From Ensifer adhaerens (GTDB lineage: Bacteria > Pseudomonadota > Alphaproteobacteria > Rhizobiales > Rhizobiaceae): a DNA stretch of 64,000 bases. Below the pieces are notes generated by a model that was not told where the DNA came from, did not search any database, and was given only the letters and a program-made list of their open reading frames with translations. Positions 8,020-16,440 of the stretch are shown here, piece after piece (position 1 is the stretch's first letter; every line of letters begins with the position of its first letter). The position numbers and the translations under genes are program-made. Location of the stretch: assembly GCF_002007205.1 (NCBI RefSeq), contig NZ_LAZS01000009.1, positions 186,001 to 250,000 on the forward strand, written 5' to 3'.

Positions 8020-8682
8020 TCAGATCCAGACCGTCCGACCGGCGCCGTCGCAGCCAAGCGCGCGCAGGATGTTGAGCGGAACGTCGAACATGGTCTCGCA
8101 GCCTGCGGTCAGAAGGAACGAGGCTGTCTGCGGCTCGCGATAGGCGAGGATCTCGTCGCGCGAGGCGGCAGTGTAGATGCCGCGCAGTGCCCTGAGGCAA
8201 CCGCTATGGGTGACGACGACATGGCGGCGGCCGCGGTCGAGCGTGGCAAGCCAGGCCTCGAGGCGCGCTGAAAGCGCCGTCCGGCTTTCGCCGCCCGGCA
8301 TCGAATAGTCGAACGGGTCGGCGCTGTGCGCGTCGTACTGATCGGCAAGATCGCGCTCGATCTCGTCATGGACAAGGCCCTCCCAGGCGCCATAGGAGCG
8401 CTCGGCAAGAGAAGGCGCCTCGACGAAGCGATCGAAGGGGATCGACCAGGTGTCGGCGAGGATCGATGCGGTCTGGCGGGCGCGGCCGAGCGGGCTCACC
8501 CAGAAGGTCAGGTTCTTTTCCTCGTCGGCGATCCGTTCGGCAAGGCGCAGGCCGACGGCGAGCGCCTGGCGCACGCCATTGGCGGTCAGCGGCGTATCCT
8601 TGCGGCCCTGCAGGCGGCCGGCGACGTTCCATTGGGTTTCGCCGTGGCGGATGAGGATGAGGCTTGGGAGATCTTTTGTCAT
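8020..8682 (-). CDS. Histidine phosphatase family protein (phosphoglycerate-mutase-like)
   Basis: 220 residues. The phosphohistidine motif LIRHGET is at residues 10-16; a conserved Arg lies in SPLGRARQTA, the general-acid Glu in LAERSYGAWEG, and the second His in VVTHSG. This is the branch-1 histidine phosphatase fold, which acts on phosphorylated sugars, phosphoglycerates or nucleotides in the cytoplasm. The ATG at 8682 starts exactly at the domain boundary; the ribosome site is weak. It lies 89 bases downstream of an ABC importer operon and on the same strand, so co-transcription is possible. That would fit import of a phosphorylated compound, but the substrate is not determined by sequence. 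Confidence 0.9.
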   Translation of the reverse strand: MTKDLPSLILIRHGETQWNVAGRLQGRKDTPLTANGVRQALAVGLRLAERIADEEKNLTFWVSPLGRARQTASILADTWSIPFDRFVEAPSLAERSYGAWEGLVHDEIERDLADQYDAHSADPFDYSMPGGESRTALSARLEAWLATLDRGRRHVVVTHSGCLRALRGIYTAASRDEILAYREPQTASFLLTAGCETMFDVPLNILRALGCDGAGRTVWI

Positions 8683-8770
8683 GCGGAACTCGGTGTCAGC
8701 GATCTGGCGCTGCTTGAAATGGGGAAGGTGGCGTCCGCCGGTGGATCCCGGCGGACGCTCGTCGTGGTCT

Positions 8771-9871
8771 CTAGTGGGCGAGCCATTGCGCCGACGACGG
8801 CTTGAGACCGAGCGTCGTAGCTGCACCGGGTTCGAGCAACGCGTCGCCGGAATGGAAGGGCGCGTCGATCAGCACCGTCGCGGCCCCGATCCGAACGCCA
8901 TAGCGCACGGTCGCGCCGAGGAATTCGCGATGCGCGATGATGCCTTCGAGCGCGACGGCGCCGGGCTCGAGGCTGCCGATCGTCGCATATTGCGGACGGA
9001 AGACGAGCTTGGCGCCGGCGGGCACGTCGGTTCCGGCCGGGATGGGGATGGAGCCACCGCCCACGACCTCGAAGCTTCTGGCAGCGCCGCTGCCGGCCAC
9101 CTTGCCGTCGAGAATGTTGGCGGTGCCGAGGAAGTTGGCGACAAACAGGTTGGCCGGCTTTTCATAGAGCCCCATCGGTGTTCCCACCTGCTGGATGCTG
9201 CCCTCGTTGAAGACGGCGATCCGGTCGCAGACCGTGTTGGCCTCTTCCTGGTCGTGGGTGACGAAGATCGTCGTCAATTGCAGCCGCTGCTGCAGCTCGC
9301 GCAGCTCCCGCCTGACTTCGACGCGCATCTTGGCATCGAGGTTGGAAAGCGGCTCGTCGAGCAGAAGCACCTTCGGCTCGATCGCGATGGTGCGGGCGAG
9401 CGCCACGCGCTGCTGCTGGCCACCGGAAAGCTGCGACGGCCGGCGGTCGGCGAGGTGCTTGAGCCCGACGAGTTCCAGCGCCGCCTGAACGCGACGATCG
9501 ACCTCGGCGCGCGGCAGCCGCCGTTCTTCCAGCCCGAACGCGACGTTGGCGGCGACCGTCATGTGCGGCCAGAGCGCGTAGGACTGGAAGACCATGCCGA
9601 TGTCGCGTTTCCACGGCGGCATGTCGAGCACGTCCTGCCCGCCGATCACGACCTTGCCCTTTCGGGCATTGTTGAAGCCGGCGATCAATCGCAGCAGCGT
9701 GGTCTTGCCGCAGCCGGACGGACCGAGGAAAGCGAAGAACTCGCCCGGCCGGATTTCGAGGTTGATGTCCTTCAGCACGTGCAGCGCGCCGTAGTAGAGA
9801 TTGACGTCACTGATGCTGATCGCCTTGGCGGGGCCGGCGGCAAGTGCTGCGCTGTTGATGTTCACTGTCAT
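8771..9871 (-). CDS. ABC importer ATPase, FbpC/AfuC type
   Basis: 366 residues. The nucleotide-binding domain covers 18-250: Walker A GPSGCGKTT, Q-loop [11 protein letters not shown], signature LSGGQQQRVALAR, Walker [13 protein letters not shown] and switch His VTHDQEEA. A C-terminal TOBE domain (about 285-366) is present. Classified with the iron(III)/spermidine/2-aminoethylphosphonate group of ATPases. It follows the fused permease gene by 14 bases and is the last gene of the importer operon. It energises uptake of the ligand bound by the protein encoded at 11718-13037. Confidence 0.93.
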   Translation of the reverse strand: MTVNINSAALAAGPAKAISISDVNLYYGALHVLKDINLEIRPGEFFAFLGPSGCGKTTLLRLIAGFNNARKGKVVIGGQDVLDMPPWKRDIGMVFQSYALWPHMTVAANVAFGLEERRLPRAEVDRRVQAALELVGLKHLADRRPSQLSGGQQQRVALARTIAIEPKVLLLDEPLSNLDAKMRVEVRRELRELQQRLQLTTIFVTHDQEEANTVCDRIAVFNEGSIQQVGTPMGLYEKPANLFVANFLGTANILDGKVAGSGAARSFEVVGGGSIPIPAGTDVPAGAKLVFRPQYATIGSLEPGAVALEGIIAHREFLGATVRYGVRIGAATVLIDAPFHSGDALLEPGAATTLGLKPSSAQWLAH

Positions 9872-9885
9872 TGTTTCCTCCCGAA

Positions 9886-11595
9886 TTATTTTGCCGTCCC
9901 GAGCGCCTTCTGGCGGCGCTCGATGACGTAGTGGGACAGAAGCGTGCAGAGCGCGACCATGATCACGGCGATGACGCCGAGGGCTGCACCCGGACCGCGA
10001 CCGGCCGGCGATTGCATGAAGACATAGAGACCGTAGGCGATCGGTGCGTCCGAATTGCTCTGGATCAGCATCAGCGTCGCCGACAGTTCGACGGCGGCGG
10101 TCGAAAAGCTGGTGACGAAGCCGGCGAGCAGGCCACCGGTCATCAGCGGCAGAACGATGCGGCGGATCGTTCGTTGCTTGGTGGCGCCGAGGTTCTCGGC
10201 GGCCTCTTCGAGCGATTCCGACACCTGCTGCAGTGCGGCGTAGCAGGCCCTCAGCGCATAAGGCAGGCGGCGGATGGCAAGCGCCAGAACCACCATCACC
10301 CAGAGGGTTGCGAGCGGCGTGCCGTCGGGCAGCGTGATGCCGTAGAAGGTGCGGAGATAGCCGATGCCGAGCACGACGCCGGGGATGGCGAGCGCTGCTG
10401 TTGCCGCCCAGTCGAGCCAGCGACGGCCGACGACCTTGGTGCGTAGCACCAGATAGGCGATGGCGCCGCCGATGACCACGTCGATCAGGCCGGCAAGGCT
10501 CGCATAGATCAACGTGTTCTTGATGTAGAGCGAGCTTTCGCCGAAGACCCGGCCGTAGTGGGCGACGGTATAGGCGTCGGGCAGCGGGCTGAACGACCAG
10601 ACCGTTGCGAAGGAAAGCAAGAGCAGGCCGATATGCGGCGACAGCACGAGCAGCAGGATCAGCGCGACGACGCCATAGGCGATCGCACTTTCGCCGCGGC
10701 TGAGCTTGCGCCTGGAAAGGCCGCCACCGCCGCGCTGGACGGTCGAATAGTCCTTGCCGCGCATGGCGACCGCCGAAAGCCACATGGCGAAGATCGAGAC
10801 CGCGATGAGGATGACCGAGATCACATAGCCCATCGGGTCTGTGAGGCCGACGGAGGTGACGCGGAGATAGGCCTGCGGCGCCAGCATGTCCTTGACGTTG
10901 AGGAGCAGCGGTGTCGCCAGATCGTCGAAGACCTTGACGAAGACCAGCGAGGCGCCGGCGAGATAGCCGGGCATGGCGAGCGGGAAGACGATGCGGCGGA
11001 ACAGGCGAAAGCCGGACGAGCCGAGGTTCTGGGCCGCTTCCTCCATCGACCGGTCGATGTTGCGCAGGCTGGTCGACAGGTTGATGAGGATGAAGGGGAA
11101 GTAGTGCAGCGACTGGACGAAGATGACGCCGTTCAGCCCCTCCATGAAGGGGATGCGGATGCCGAACCAGTCGTTCAAGAGCAGGTTCACCGTGCCGTTG
11201 CGGCCGAAGAGCAGCTGCATCGCCACCGCGCCGACGAAGGGCGGCATGATCAGGGGCACGAAGCCGAGGGTCTGGATAACAAGCGAGCCGCGAAAGTCGA
11301 AGCGGGTCGTCAGCACCGCGAGCGGCAGCGCAATGGCACTCGCCCAGACGACCGACATGCCGGACACATAGACCGAATTGAAGAAGGACCGGCGGAAGAG
11401 GTCGGTGTTGAAGAAGTCGATGAAGTTGACGATGGTCAGCGCACCGGTGCCCTTCTCGGTGAAGGCGGTGTAGATGATCGTGCCGGCGGGGATGACCAGG
11501 AAGATCGCCAGGAACAGGGCGATCACCGAGACCGCCAGGATCTGGCCTGGTTTGGCCGCGGCGGGCCTGATGGGAACGGAAGCGACGAGCGCCAT
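9886..11595 (-). CDS. Fused ABC importer permease with two membrane domains (FbpB/AfuB type)
   Basis: 569 residues from the ATG at 11595, which has a GGAG ribosome site; an upstream in-frame ATG at 11679 lacks support. Two binding-protein-dependent permease domains are fused. Each has its own EAA coupling loop: EEAAQNLGSSGFRLFRR in the first half and EEAAENLGATKQRTIRR in the second. About twelve membrane segments are visible. This single-polypeptide architecture is typical of FbpB, AfuB and ThiP. It is encoded between the binding-protein and ATPase genes. Confidence 0.92.
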   Translation of the reverse strand: MALVASVPIRPAAAKPGQILAVSVIALFLAIFLVIPAGTIIYTAFTEKGTGALTIVNFIDFFNTDLFRRSFFNSVYVSGMSVVWASAIALPLAVLTTRFDFRGSLVIQTLGFVPLIMPPFVGAVAMQLLFGRNGTVNLLLNDWFGIRIPFMEGLNGVIFVQSLHYFPFILINLSTSLRNIDRSMEEAAQNLGSSGFRLFRRIVFPLAMPGYLAGASLVFVKVFDDLATPLLLNVKDMLAPQAYLRVTSVGLTDPMGYVISVILIAVSIFAMWLSAVAMRGKDYSTVQRGGGGLSRRKLSRGESAIAYGVVALILLLVLSPHIGLLLLSFATVWSFSPLPDAYTVAHYGRVFGESSLYIKNTLIYASLAGLIDVVIGGAIAYLVLRTKVVGRRWLDWAATAALAIPGVVLGIGYLRTFYGITLPDGTPLATLWVMVVLALAIRRLPYALRACYAALQQVSESLEEAAENLGATKQRTIRRIVLPLMTGGLLAGFVTSFSTAAVELSATLMLIQSNSDAPIAYGLYVFMQSPAGRGPGAALGVIAVIMVALCTLLSHYVIERRQKALGTAK

Positions 11596-11717
11596 GGAGC
11601 AGACTCCGGAGTGAGTTCGGCCAGCCCGGCGCGCAAAGCGCGCGCCAGGGTCGGCGAAGCTATGATGTTTTGGGAGCATGACCGCCCGCCAGTTGGGCAG
11701 GCGGTCGCTGTCGCGCG

Positions 11718-13037
11718 TTAGTCGACGAGGTTCAGTGCTTCTTCAGCCTTGGCCTTGGCGGCGGCATATTTCTCCGTCGCGAACGCGGCCCACTTCTGCT
11801 CCAGTTCCGCCTGGCGTGCGGTCTTCTCTTCGCCGCCGGTAAAGGCGTCGCGCGTTTCTTTGCTGGCTGCCTCCTCCGCCGTGATCGGCATGGCGGCAGC
11901 CAGGGCCTTGGCTTCGTCAAGAAGCGCGCGGGCCGCCGGCTGTTCGTTGGCAGCGAGCGCCTTTTCGGCCGCATGGATCGCCTGGGTGGCGCCCTTCAGG
12001 TTTTCGAGCTGGAAGGAGATGAGCTGGTCGAACAGCGTGTCGACGACATCCGTGCGCTTCTTCGAAACGTCGCTGTCAAAGGTGATCATCGACTGGAAAC
12101 GCGGATCCTTGAACGGGTTCGGGAAGCCTTCGGGCGCCTTCGCATAAAGCGCTGGGTTGATCGGCAGGCGACGGATCGCCGGCTCGAGCAGGACTTCCTG
12201 GCCCTTCTCCGACAGGATGTAGTTGACGAAGGCTTCAGCGCCGGCCTGGTTCGGGGCATTGGCGACAATGCCGATATTGGCCGGCACGACCGTCGTGACC
12301 GACGGATAGGCGAAGCTCACCGGGAAGCCGCTCGCCTGGGCCGAGAAGGCGAAGAAGTCGATGACTATGCCGATGCCGGTCTGGCCCGAGTTGACGGCGT
12401 CCGGAACGCCGAAGGAGCGCTCGGTCACCTGCTGCAGGTTGCCGCCGATGCCCTTGAGCGTGCCCCAGCCCTTGTCCCAGCCTTCGCCCTGCAGGATCGT
12501 CTCGATCGTCAGGTGCGTGGTGCCGGAGCGCGACGGGGCGGCGATGGCGACGTGGTCAAAGTATTCCGGCTTGGCGAGGTCGCCCCATTCGGCCGGCTTC
12601 GGCAGGTTGTTGGCTTCCAGGTAGCGGTCGTTCGACATGATGCCGTACCCCGACGCGGCAAAGCCGAAGTAGAAGCCGTCCGGATCGTTGACCGGATAGG
12701 AGCCGACTTTTTCGGGCAGGCCCGTCACCGACGGGGTGAACTTGGCCAGGAGTTCCTTGCTCTTCAGGCTGTCGAAGGCGTCAGGCGCCGACGCCCAGAA
12801 CAGGTCGACCTGGTTGTTGACCTTGGTCTCGTCGATGTATTTCACGCCCGAGCTGGTGCTCTTGTTCTGGACGTCGAGGGTGAAGCCGGGGTTGGCGGCC
12901 TCGAAGCCCGCTTTGAACGGATCGGTCACGTCCTTGGAAAACGAGGTGACGATCGTCACCTTGCCGCCGTCCTGGGCGTGCGCCGTCACGATGAACGCAG
13001 CCGACATCAACATCGCTGCTGCGATGGTTTTCAACAT
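11718..13037 (-). CDS. Periplasmic substrate-binding protein of the sigma54-driven importer (AfuA/PgtC-like)
   Basis: 439 residues with a clear signal peptide (cleavage after TAHA, residue 21). The class 2 binding-protein fold covers 25-330. Diagnostic stretches are VTIVTSFSKDVTDPF, DLFWASAPDAF, SYPVNDPDGFYFGFAASGYG and APSRSGTTHLTIETIL. The C-terminal 110 residues are Ala/Glu/Lys-rich and helical, longer than a usual binding protein. It shares these motifs with the sensor protein at 16437-17810, so both probably bind the same ligand. Relatives include AfuA (sugar phosphates) and PgtC (phosphoglycerate sensing), which favours a phosphorylated organic ligand over iron. The gene starts about 50 bases after a sigma54 promoter. 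Confidence 0.88.
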   Translation of the reverse strand: MLKTIAAAMLMSAAFIVTAHAQDGGKVTIVTSFSKDVTDPFKAGFEAANPGFTLDVQNKSTSSGVKYIDETKVNNQVDLFWASAPDAFDSLKSKELLAKFTPSVTGLPEKVGSYPVNDPDGFYFGFAASGYGIMSNDRYLEANNLPKPAEWGDLAKPEYFDHVAIAAPSRSGTTHLTIETILQGEGWDKGWGTLKGIGGNLQQVTERSFGVPDAVNSGQTGIGIVIDFFAFSAQASGFPVSFAYPSVTTVVPANIGIVANAPNQAGAEAFVNYILSEKGQEVLLEPAIRRLPINPALYAKAPEGFPNPFKDPRFQSMITFDSDVSKKRTDVVDTLFDQLISFQLENLKGATQAIHAAEKALAANEQPAARALLDEAKALAAAMPITAEEAASKETRDAFTGGEEKTARQAELEQKWAAFATEKYAAAKAKAEEALNLVD

Positions 13038-13087
13038 AGGTATCTCCTCCCAATAGACCGCCGGTTGTTGGCGGCTGCCTTATGGAG

Positions 13088-13104
13088 AGCAAGGCCCGTG
13101 CCAG
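13088..13104 (-). promoter_or_regulatory. Sigma54 (RpoN) promoter of the importer operon
   Basis: On the minus strand CTGGCACG-GGCC-TTGCT, with the -24 GG at 13102-13101 and the -12 GC at 13090-13089, ten bases apart. It matches the TGGCACG-N4-TTGCW consensus fully. It lies between the NtrC-class regulator gene and the importer's binding-protein gene and points at the latter. Confidence 0.9.
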
Positions 13105-13151
13105 ATCAGGATGCCCGTGATTCCGGGCGTTTCATGCTGAAAATGGGAAAG

Positions 13152-13196
13152 AAAGGTAACATTGCGGCCGGGACAGCGGGGTCAAAAAGGTAACAT
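13152..13196. promoter_or_regulatory. Direct repeats upstream of the sigma54 promoter, candidate enhancer sites
   Basis: AAAGGTAACAT occurs at 13152-13162 and again at 13186-13196, 34 bases apart start to start, about 50-110 bases upstream of the sigma54 promoter. A short palindrome TTTCA-TGC-TGAAA (13130-13142) lies closer to the promoter. Either could be the site for the NtrC-class regulator encoded next door; position, not homology, is the evidence. Confidence 0.35.
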
Positions 13197-14536
13197 CACC
13201 CCTCGTCGCCGTCGCCCCGGGCATCGATGTCGAACTTGCGCATCTTCAGATAGAGCGTCTTGCGGGAGATGCCGAGCGCATCGGCGGTGGCTCCGACCCG
13301 GCCGTCGTTTCTGGCGAGGCTGTTGACGAGGATGGTTCGCTCCAGTCGGTCCATCTGCGCTTCCAGCGTCTCGTCATCCGCGGTCGCGGGGGCAGTGCCG
13401 ACGTGCTCTTCGAGCCCGAGCACGAAGCGCTCGGCGACGTTGCGCAGCTCGCGCACGTTGCCGGCCCAGGGGCGGGCGTTGAGGTCGGCGAAAAGATCGG
13501 CGCCGACGGGCGGCGGCGTGCGTCCCTGGCGCTTGGCCGCAAGGCCGAGGAAGTGCTGGAACAAGAGGCCGACGTCGCCCTTGCGGCGCGCGAGCTGCGG
13601 CAGTTCGACCCTGGCGATATCGAGGCGATAGGCGAGGTCCTCGCGGAATTCTCCTCGCCGGGCGGCGTCGTGCAGATCGGCCTTGGTCGCCGCCACCACG
13701 TATATGTTGACCGGCAATTCGACGTTCGAGCCGAGACGTTCGATGACGCGCTCCTGCAGGACGCGCAGCAGCCGCACCTGGGCTGCGAGCGGCATTGATT
13801 CGATCTCGTCAAGAAACAGCGTGCCGCCATCGGCATATTCGATCTTGCCGATGCGCTTTTCCCGCGCGCCGGTAAACGCGCCGGCCTCATGGCCGAAAAG
13901 CTCGGATTCGAGCATCGTCTCGGGGATGGCGCCGCAGTTGACGGCGACGAAACGGCCCTTGCGACCGCTGAAATCGTGCAGCGCCCTTGCCGTCACTTCC
14001 TTGCCGGTGCCGGTATCGCCGATGATCAGAACGTCGGCGCTGGCGGCAGCGATGCGCTGCAGCTTTTCGCGCAACGCCACCATCGGCGCCGAATGTCCGA
14101 TCAGCCGCGTCTCCCAGCCATCCTTGTCGACCGACAGGCGCAGCCGCCGGTTTTCAAGCAGCAGGCGCCGGTGTTCACGGGCGCGGCGCACGGTCTCGAT
14201 CAGGTGAACCGGATCGGCCGGCTTTTCGAGGAAATCCCAGGCACCTTCGCGCATGGCGCGCAGCGCCATCGGAATGTCGCCGTGCCCGGACATCAGGATG
14301 ATCGGGATGTCGGGATCGATCTTGCGCACGGCCGCGACCAGGTCGAAGCCGTCATGATCGGGCATGCGGACGTCCGAGACGATCACCGTCTCGCTGTCGG
14401 CGCGAAGGTTCGCAAGCGCGGAGACGACGGAGGCGTGCGGGGCGACGCTGAAGTCCTCGAGTTCGAGCACCTGGCAACAGGCCTCAAGCACGCTGGCGTC
14501 GTCGTCGATCAGGATGATGTCCGCTTCCGGTCTCAT
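13196..14536 (-). CDS. Sigma54-dependent response regulator, NtrC/DctD/PgtA class
   Basis: 446 residues. The receiver domain covers 6-120, with the acidic pocket DDD (11-13) and phospho-acceptor Asp55 (VSDVRMPDHDG). The AAA+ domain covers about 140-375: Walker A GDTGTGKE, the sigma54-contact loop GAFTGA, and Walker B GGTLFLDEIES. The C-terminal Fis-type helix-turn-helix (LERTILVNSLARND, GATADALGISRKTLYLK) binds DNA. The start overlaps the kinase stop by 4 bases (ATGA). It should activate the sigma54 promoter at 13088-13104, which lies immediately downstream of the gene. Confidence 0.95.
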   Translation of the reverse strand: MRPEADIILIDDDASVLEACCQVLELEDFSVAPHASVVSALANLRADSETVIVSDVRMPDHDGFDLVAAVRKIDPDIPIILMSGHGDIPMALRAMREGAWDFLEKPADPVHLIETVRRAREHRRLLLENRRLRLSVDKDGWETRLIGHSAPMVALREKLQRIAAASADVLIIGDTGTGKEVTARALHDFSGRKGRFVAVNCGAIPETMLESELFGHEAGAFTGAREKRIGKIEYADGGTLFLDEIESMPLAAQVRLLRVLQERVIERLGSNVELPVNIYVVAATKADLHDAARRGEFREDLAYRLDIARVELPQLARRKGDVGLLFQHFLGLAAKRQGRTPPPVGADLFADLNARPWAGNVRELRNVAERFVLGLEEHVGTAPATADDETLEAQMDRLERTILVNSLARNDGRVGATADALGISRKTLYLKMRKFDIDARGDGDEG

Positions 14537-16440
14537 TCCGGTCCTTTCAGGGATACGAGGAATCGTGTGCCGGTCGGGCCGGTGTCGAGGATCGTGATAT
14601 CGCCGCCGAAATCCTTGACGATGTTGTAGGAGATCGACAGGCCAAGACCGAGCCCCGAGCCCACCGGCTTGGTGGTGAAGAACGGGTCGAACACGCTGCT
14701 CAGATTCTCCGGAGCGATGCCGTGCCCGGTGTCGCCGACGATCAGCCGGGCGTTACCGTCGGTCGCATCGACCGCAACGCTGACGCGGCGCTCAGGACGG
14801 TCGGTGACGGCATCAAGGGCATTGCCGATAAGATTGACGGCGACCTGTTCGAGCCGCACAGGCTCGGCCATTACCATCACTTGATTGTTCTGTGGCACGG
14901 TGAGGTCGAGCTCGACGGCCTCTTCCTCGAACCGATGTTCGAGCAGGCTCAATGCGTCGCGCGCCGCGGCAAGGAGGTCGACCGGCCGCAGCTGCGCGTC
15001 CGGGCGCCGGGCGAAGCGCCTGATATGGCTGATCTGGTCGGCCATGCGTCCCGTCAGCCCCTTCATCTTCTCGAGGTTGTTGGCGGCCTGGTCGCCCTTG
15101 CCGCGCCCGATCAGGGTGGCGGCGCTGTGGATGTGGGCGCGAAGTGCTGCCAGCGGCTGGTTGAGTTCGTGACCGATGCCGGCCGCCATCTGGCCGAGTG
15201 CGGCGAGCTTGGCCGATTGTACCAATTCGTCGCGGGTCTGGCGGAAGAGGGTCAGGGCGCGGGAGAGGTCGCCGAGCTCGTCGGCTTGCGCAGGCGGGAT
15301 CGGAGCGGCCGGGCGGCCGCCGCTGATGGCGCCGGCGGCTGAGGCCAGCAGGCGGATGCGGGCAATGAGGTTCCGGTGGACGTAGAAGTAACCGATCGCG
15401 GTTGCGACAAGCACCGAGAGGACGGCGATCGCCACCAGCAGGCTGCGCCCGGTTTCGATTGCCGCGGCAGCGCGCCGTGCGGCCTCGCCGGCGCTCGCTT
15501 CGATCGCGACCACCTCCGTCTCGATCTTGCGTCCAAGCTCTTCGACCAGCCGAGCGTTTTCGCCGGCAAGCTGGGCAAGGGTTCCTGCCTGCAGCATTTC
15601 CGAGCGTTTGCGATTGGGTATGCCGGTCGCGGCGTTGGATTGGTCGAGAATCCGCCGGGCGAGTTGCCGAACGGTGATGCTGTCGGGCCACCCGTCGAGA
15701 GAGTGGATGCGGCCTGCCAGTTCGTCGGCACTGTCTCCGAGGAAGGCGTTGGTCTCCTGCATCTCCTCCTCGGTCGTGGCGTTGACGAGCCGGCCGATCA
15801 GTCCTGTCGCGAGATTTGCCTGGGAGACGACCGTCAAAAGCGCTTCGCTTTTCTGCTGCTCGGCAAGAGCAGCCGAGCCCTGTCCGTTGCGTGTTTCCGT
15901 CTCGATGTTGAAGCGGATATCGTCGACGAGCGGGTCGGCCTCCTCGAGAAGGTCGGCCTGCACCCAGCGCAACTCGTCGATGTCGGAGCGCATCGCCTCG
16001 CGCAGCGTGAAACGCTTGCCGGCGGCAAGGTCCATTTTTTTCAGGTTCGCCGCGATCGCCTCGGAAAGCGGCAGCAGCGCCGCGGTGCCGGGCTGGGCGG
16101 CATTTTCTTCGAGCAGAGCGCGCAGCGTCGCGAGCCGCATGGTGTATGTGTTGCGGATCTCGTTGTAATCGGTGCGGCTCTCGGCGCCGGCCAGTACGGC
16201 TGTCACCGAGCCGATGTCGGCGCCGGCCTTCGACAGGCGCGAGGCAAAGGCAAGCTGCGGCATCTGCTCGTCCGTCATGCGCGACAGTTCACCGGACAGC
16301 CGTTCGTAGGAAAGCCAGCCGACGATACAGGCGACGACCGCAAAGCCGACGATCGCGACGAAAGCGAGCACGAGGCGGGCGCCGATGCCGAACCGCCATT
16401 GCGGAGACGATGCCGTCGTTTCCAGCGTCCTGTCCATCAT
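14533..16440 (-). CDS. Membrane sensor histidine kinase (PgtB-like)
   Basis: 635 residues from the ATG at 16440, which overlaps the stop of the upstream binding-protein gene (ATGATG). The first membrane helix is near residues 20-42 (LVLAFVAIVGFAVVACIVGWL) and a second near 320-340 (LLVAIAVLSVLVATAIGYF). They bracket a helical periplasmic domain of about 280 residues. HAMP follows (HRNLIARIRLLA), then HisKA with the phospho-acceptor in GIGHELNQPLAAL. HATPase_c has DPFFTTK and GSGLGLGLSIS. The periplasmic domain presumably contacts the binding protein encoded immediately upstream, as in PgtB/PgtC. It is co-translated with the response regulator. Confidence 0.93.
   Translation of the reverse strand: MMDRTLETTASSPQWRFGIGARLVLAFVAIVGFAVVACIVGWLSYERLSGELSRMTDEQMPQLAFASRLSKAGADIGSVTAVLAGAESRTDYNEIRNTYTMRLATLRALLEENAAQPGTAALLPLSEAIAANLKKMDLAAGKRFTLREAMRSDIDELRWVQADLLEEADPLVDDIRFNIETETRNGQGSAALAEQQKSEALLTVVSQANLATGLIGRLVNATTEEEMQETNAFLGDSADELAGRIHSLDGWPDSITVRQLARRILDQSNAATGIPNRKRSEMLQAGTLAQLAGENARLVEELGRKIETEVVAIEASAGEAARRAAAAIETGRSLLVAIAVLSVLVATAIGYFYVHRNLIARIRLLASAAGAISGGRPAAPIPPAQADELGDLSRALTLFRQTRDELVQSAKLAALGQMAAGIGHELNQPLAALRAHIHSAATLIGRGKGDQAANNLEKMKGLTGRMADQISHIRRFARRPDAQLRPVDLLAAARDALSLLEHRFEEEAVELDLTVPQNNQVMVMAEPVRLEQVAVNLIGNALDAVTDRPERRVSVAVDATDGNARLIVGDTGHGIAPENLSSVFDPFFTTKPVGSGLGLGLSISYNIVKDFGGDITILDTGPTGTRFLVSLKGPE

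Noticed and set aside
10558-11721. 387-codon open frame antisense to the fused permease
   Set aside because: It is Asp/Arg/His-rich, has no domain, and lies entirely opposite a well-supported membrane protein.
11718-13037. Iron(III) as the ligand of the FbpABC-like importer
   Set aside because: The neighbouring PgtABC-like sensor system, the sigma54 promoter and the phosphatase fit an organophosphate better; no Fur-type box or siderophore gene was seen nearby. Not excluded by sequence alone.
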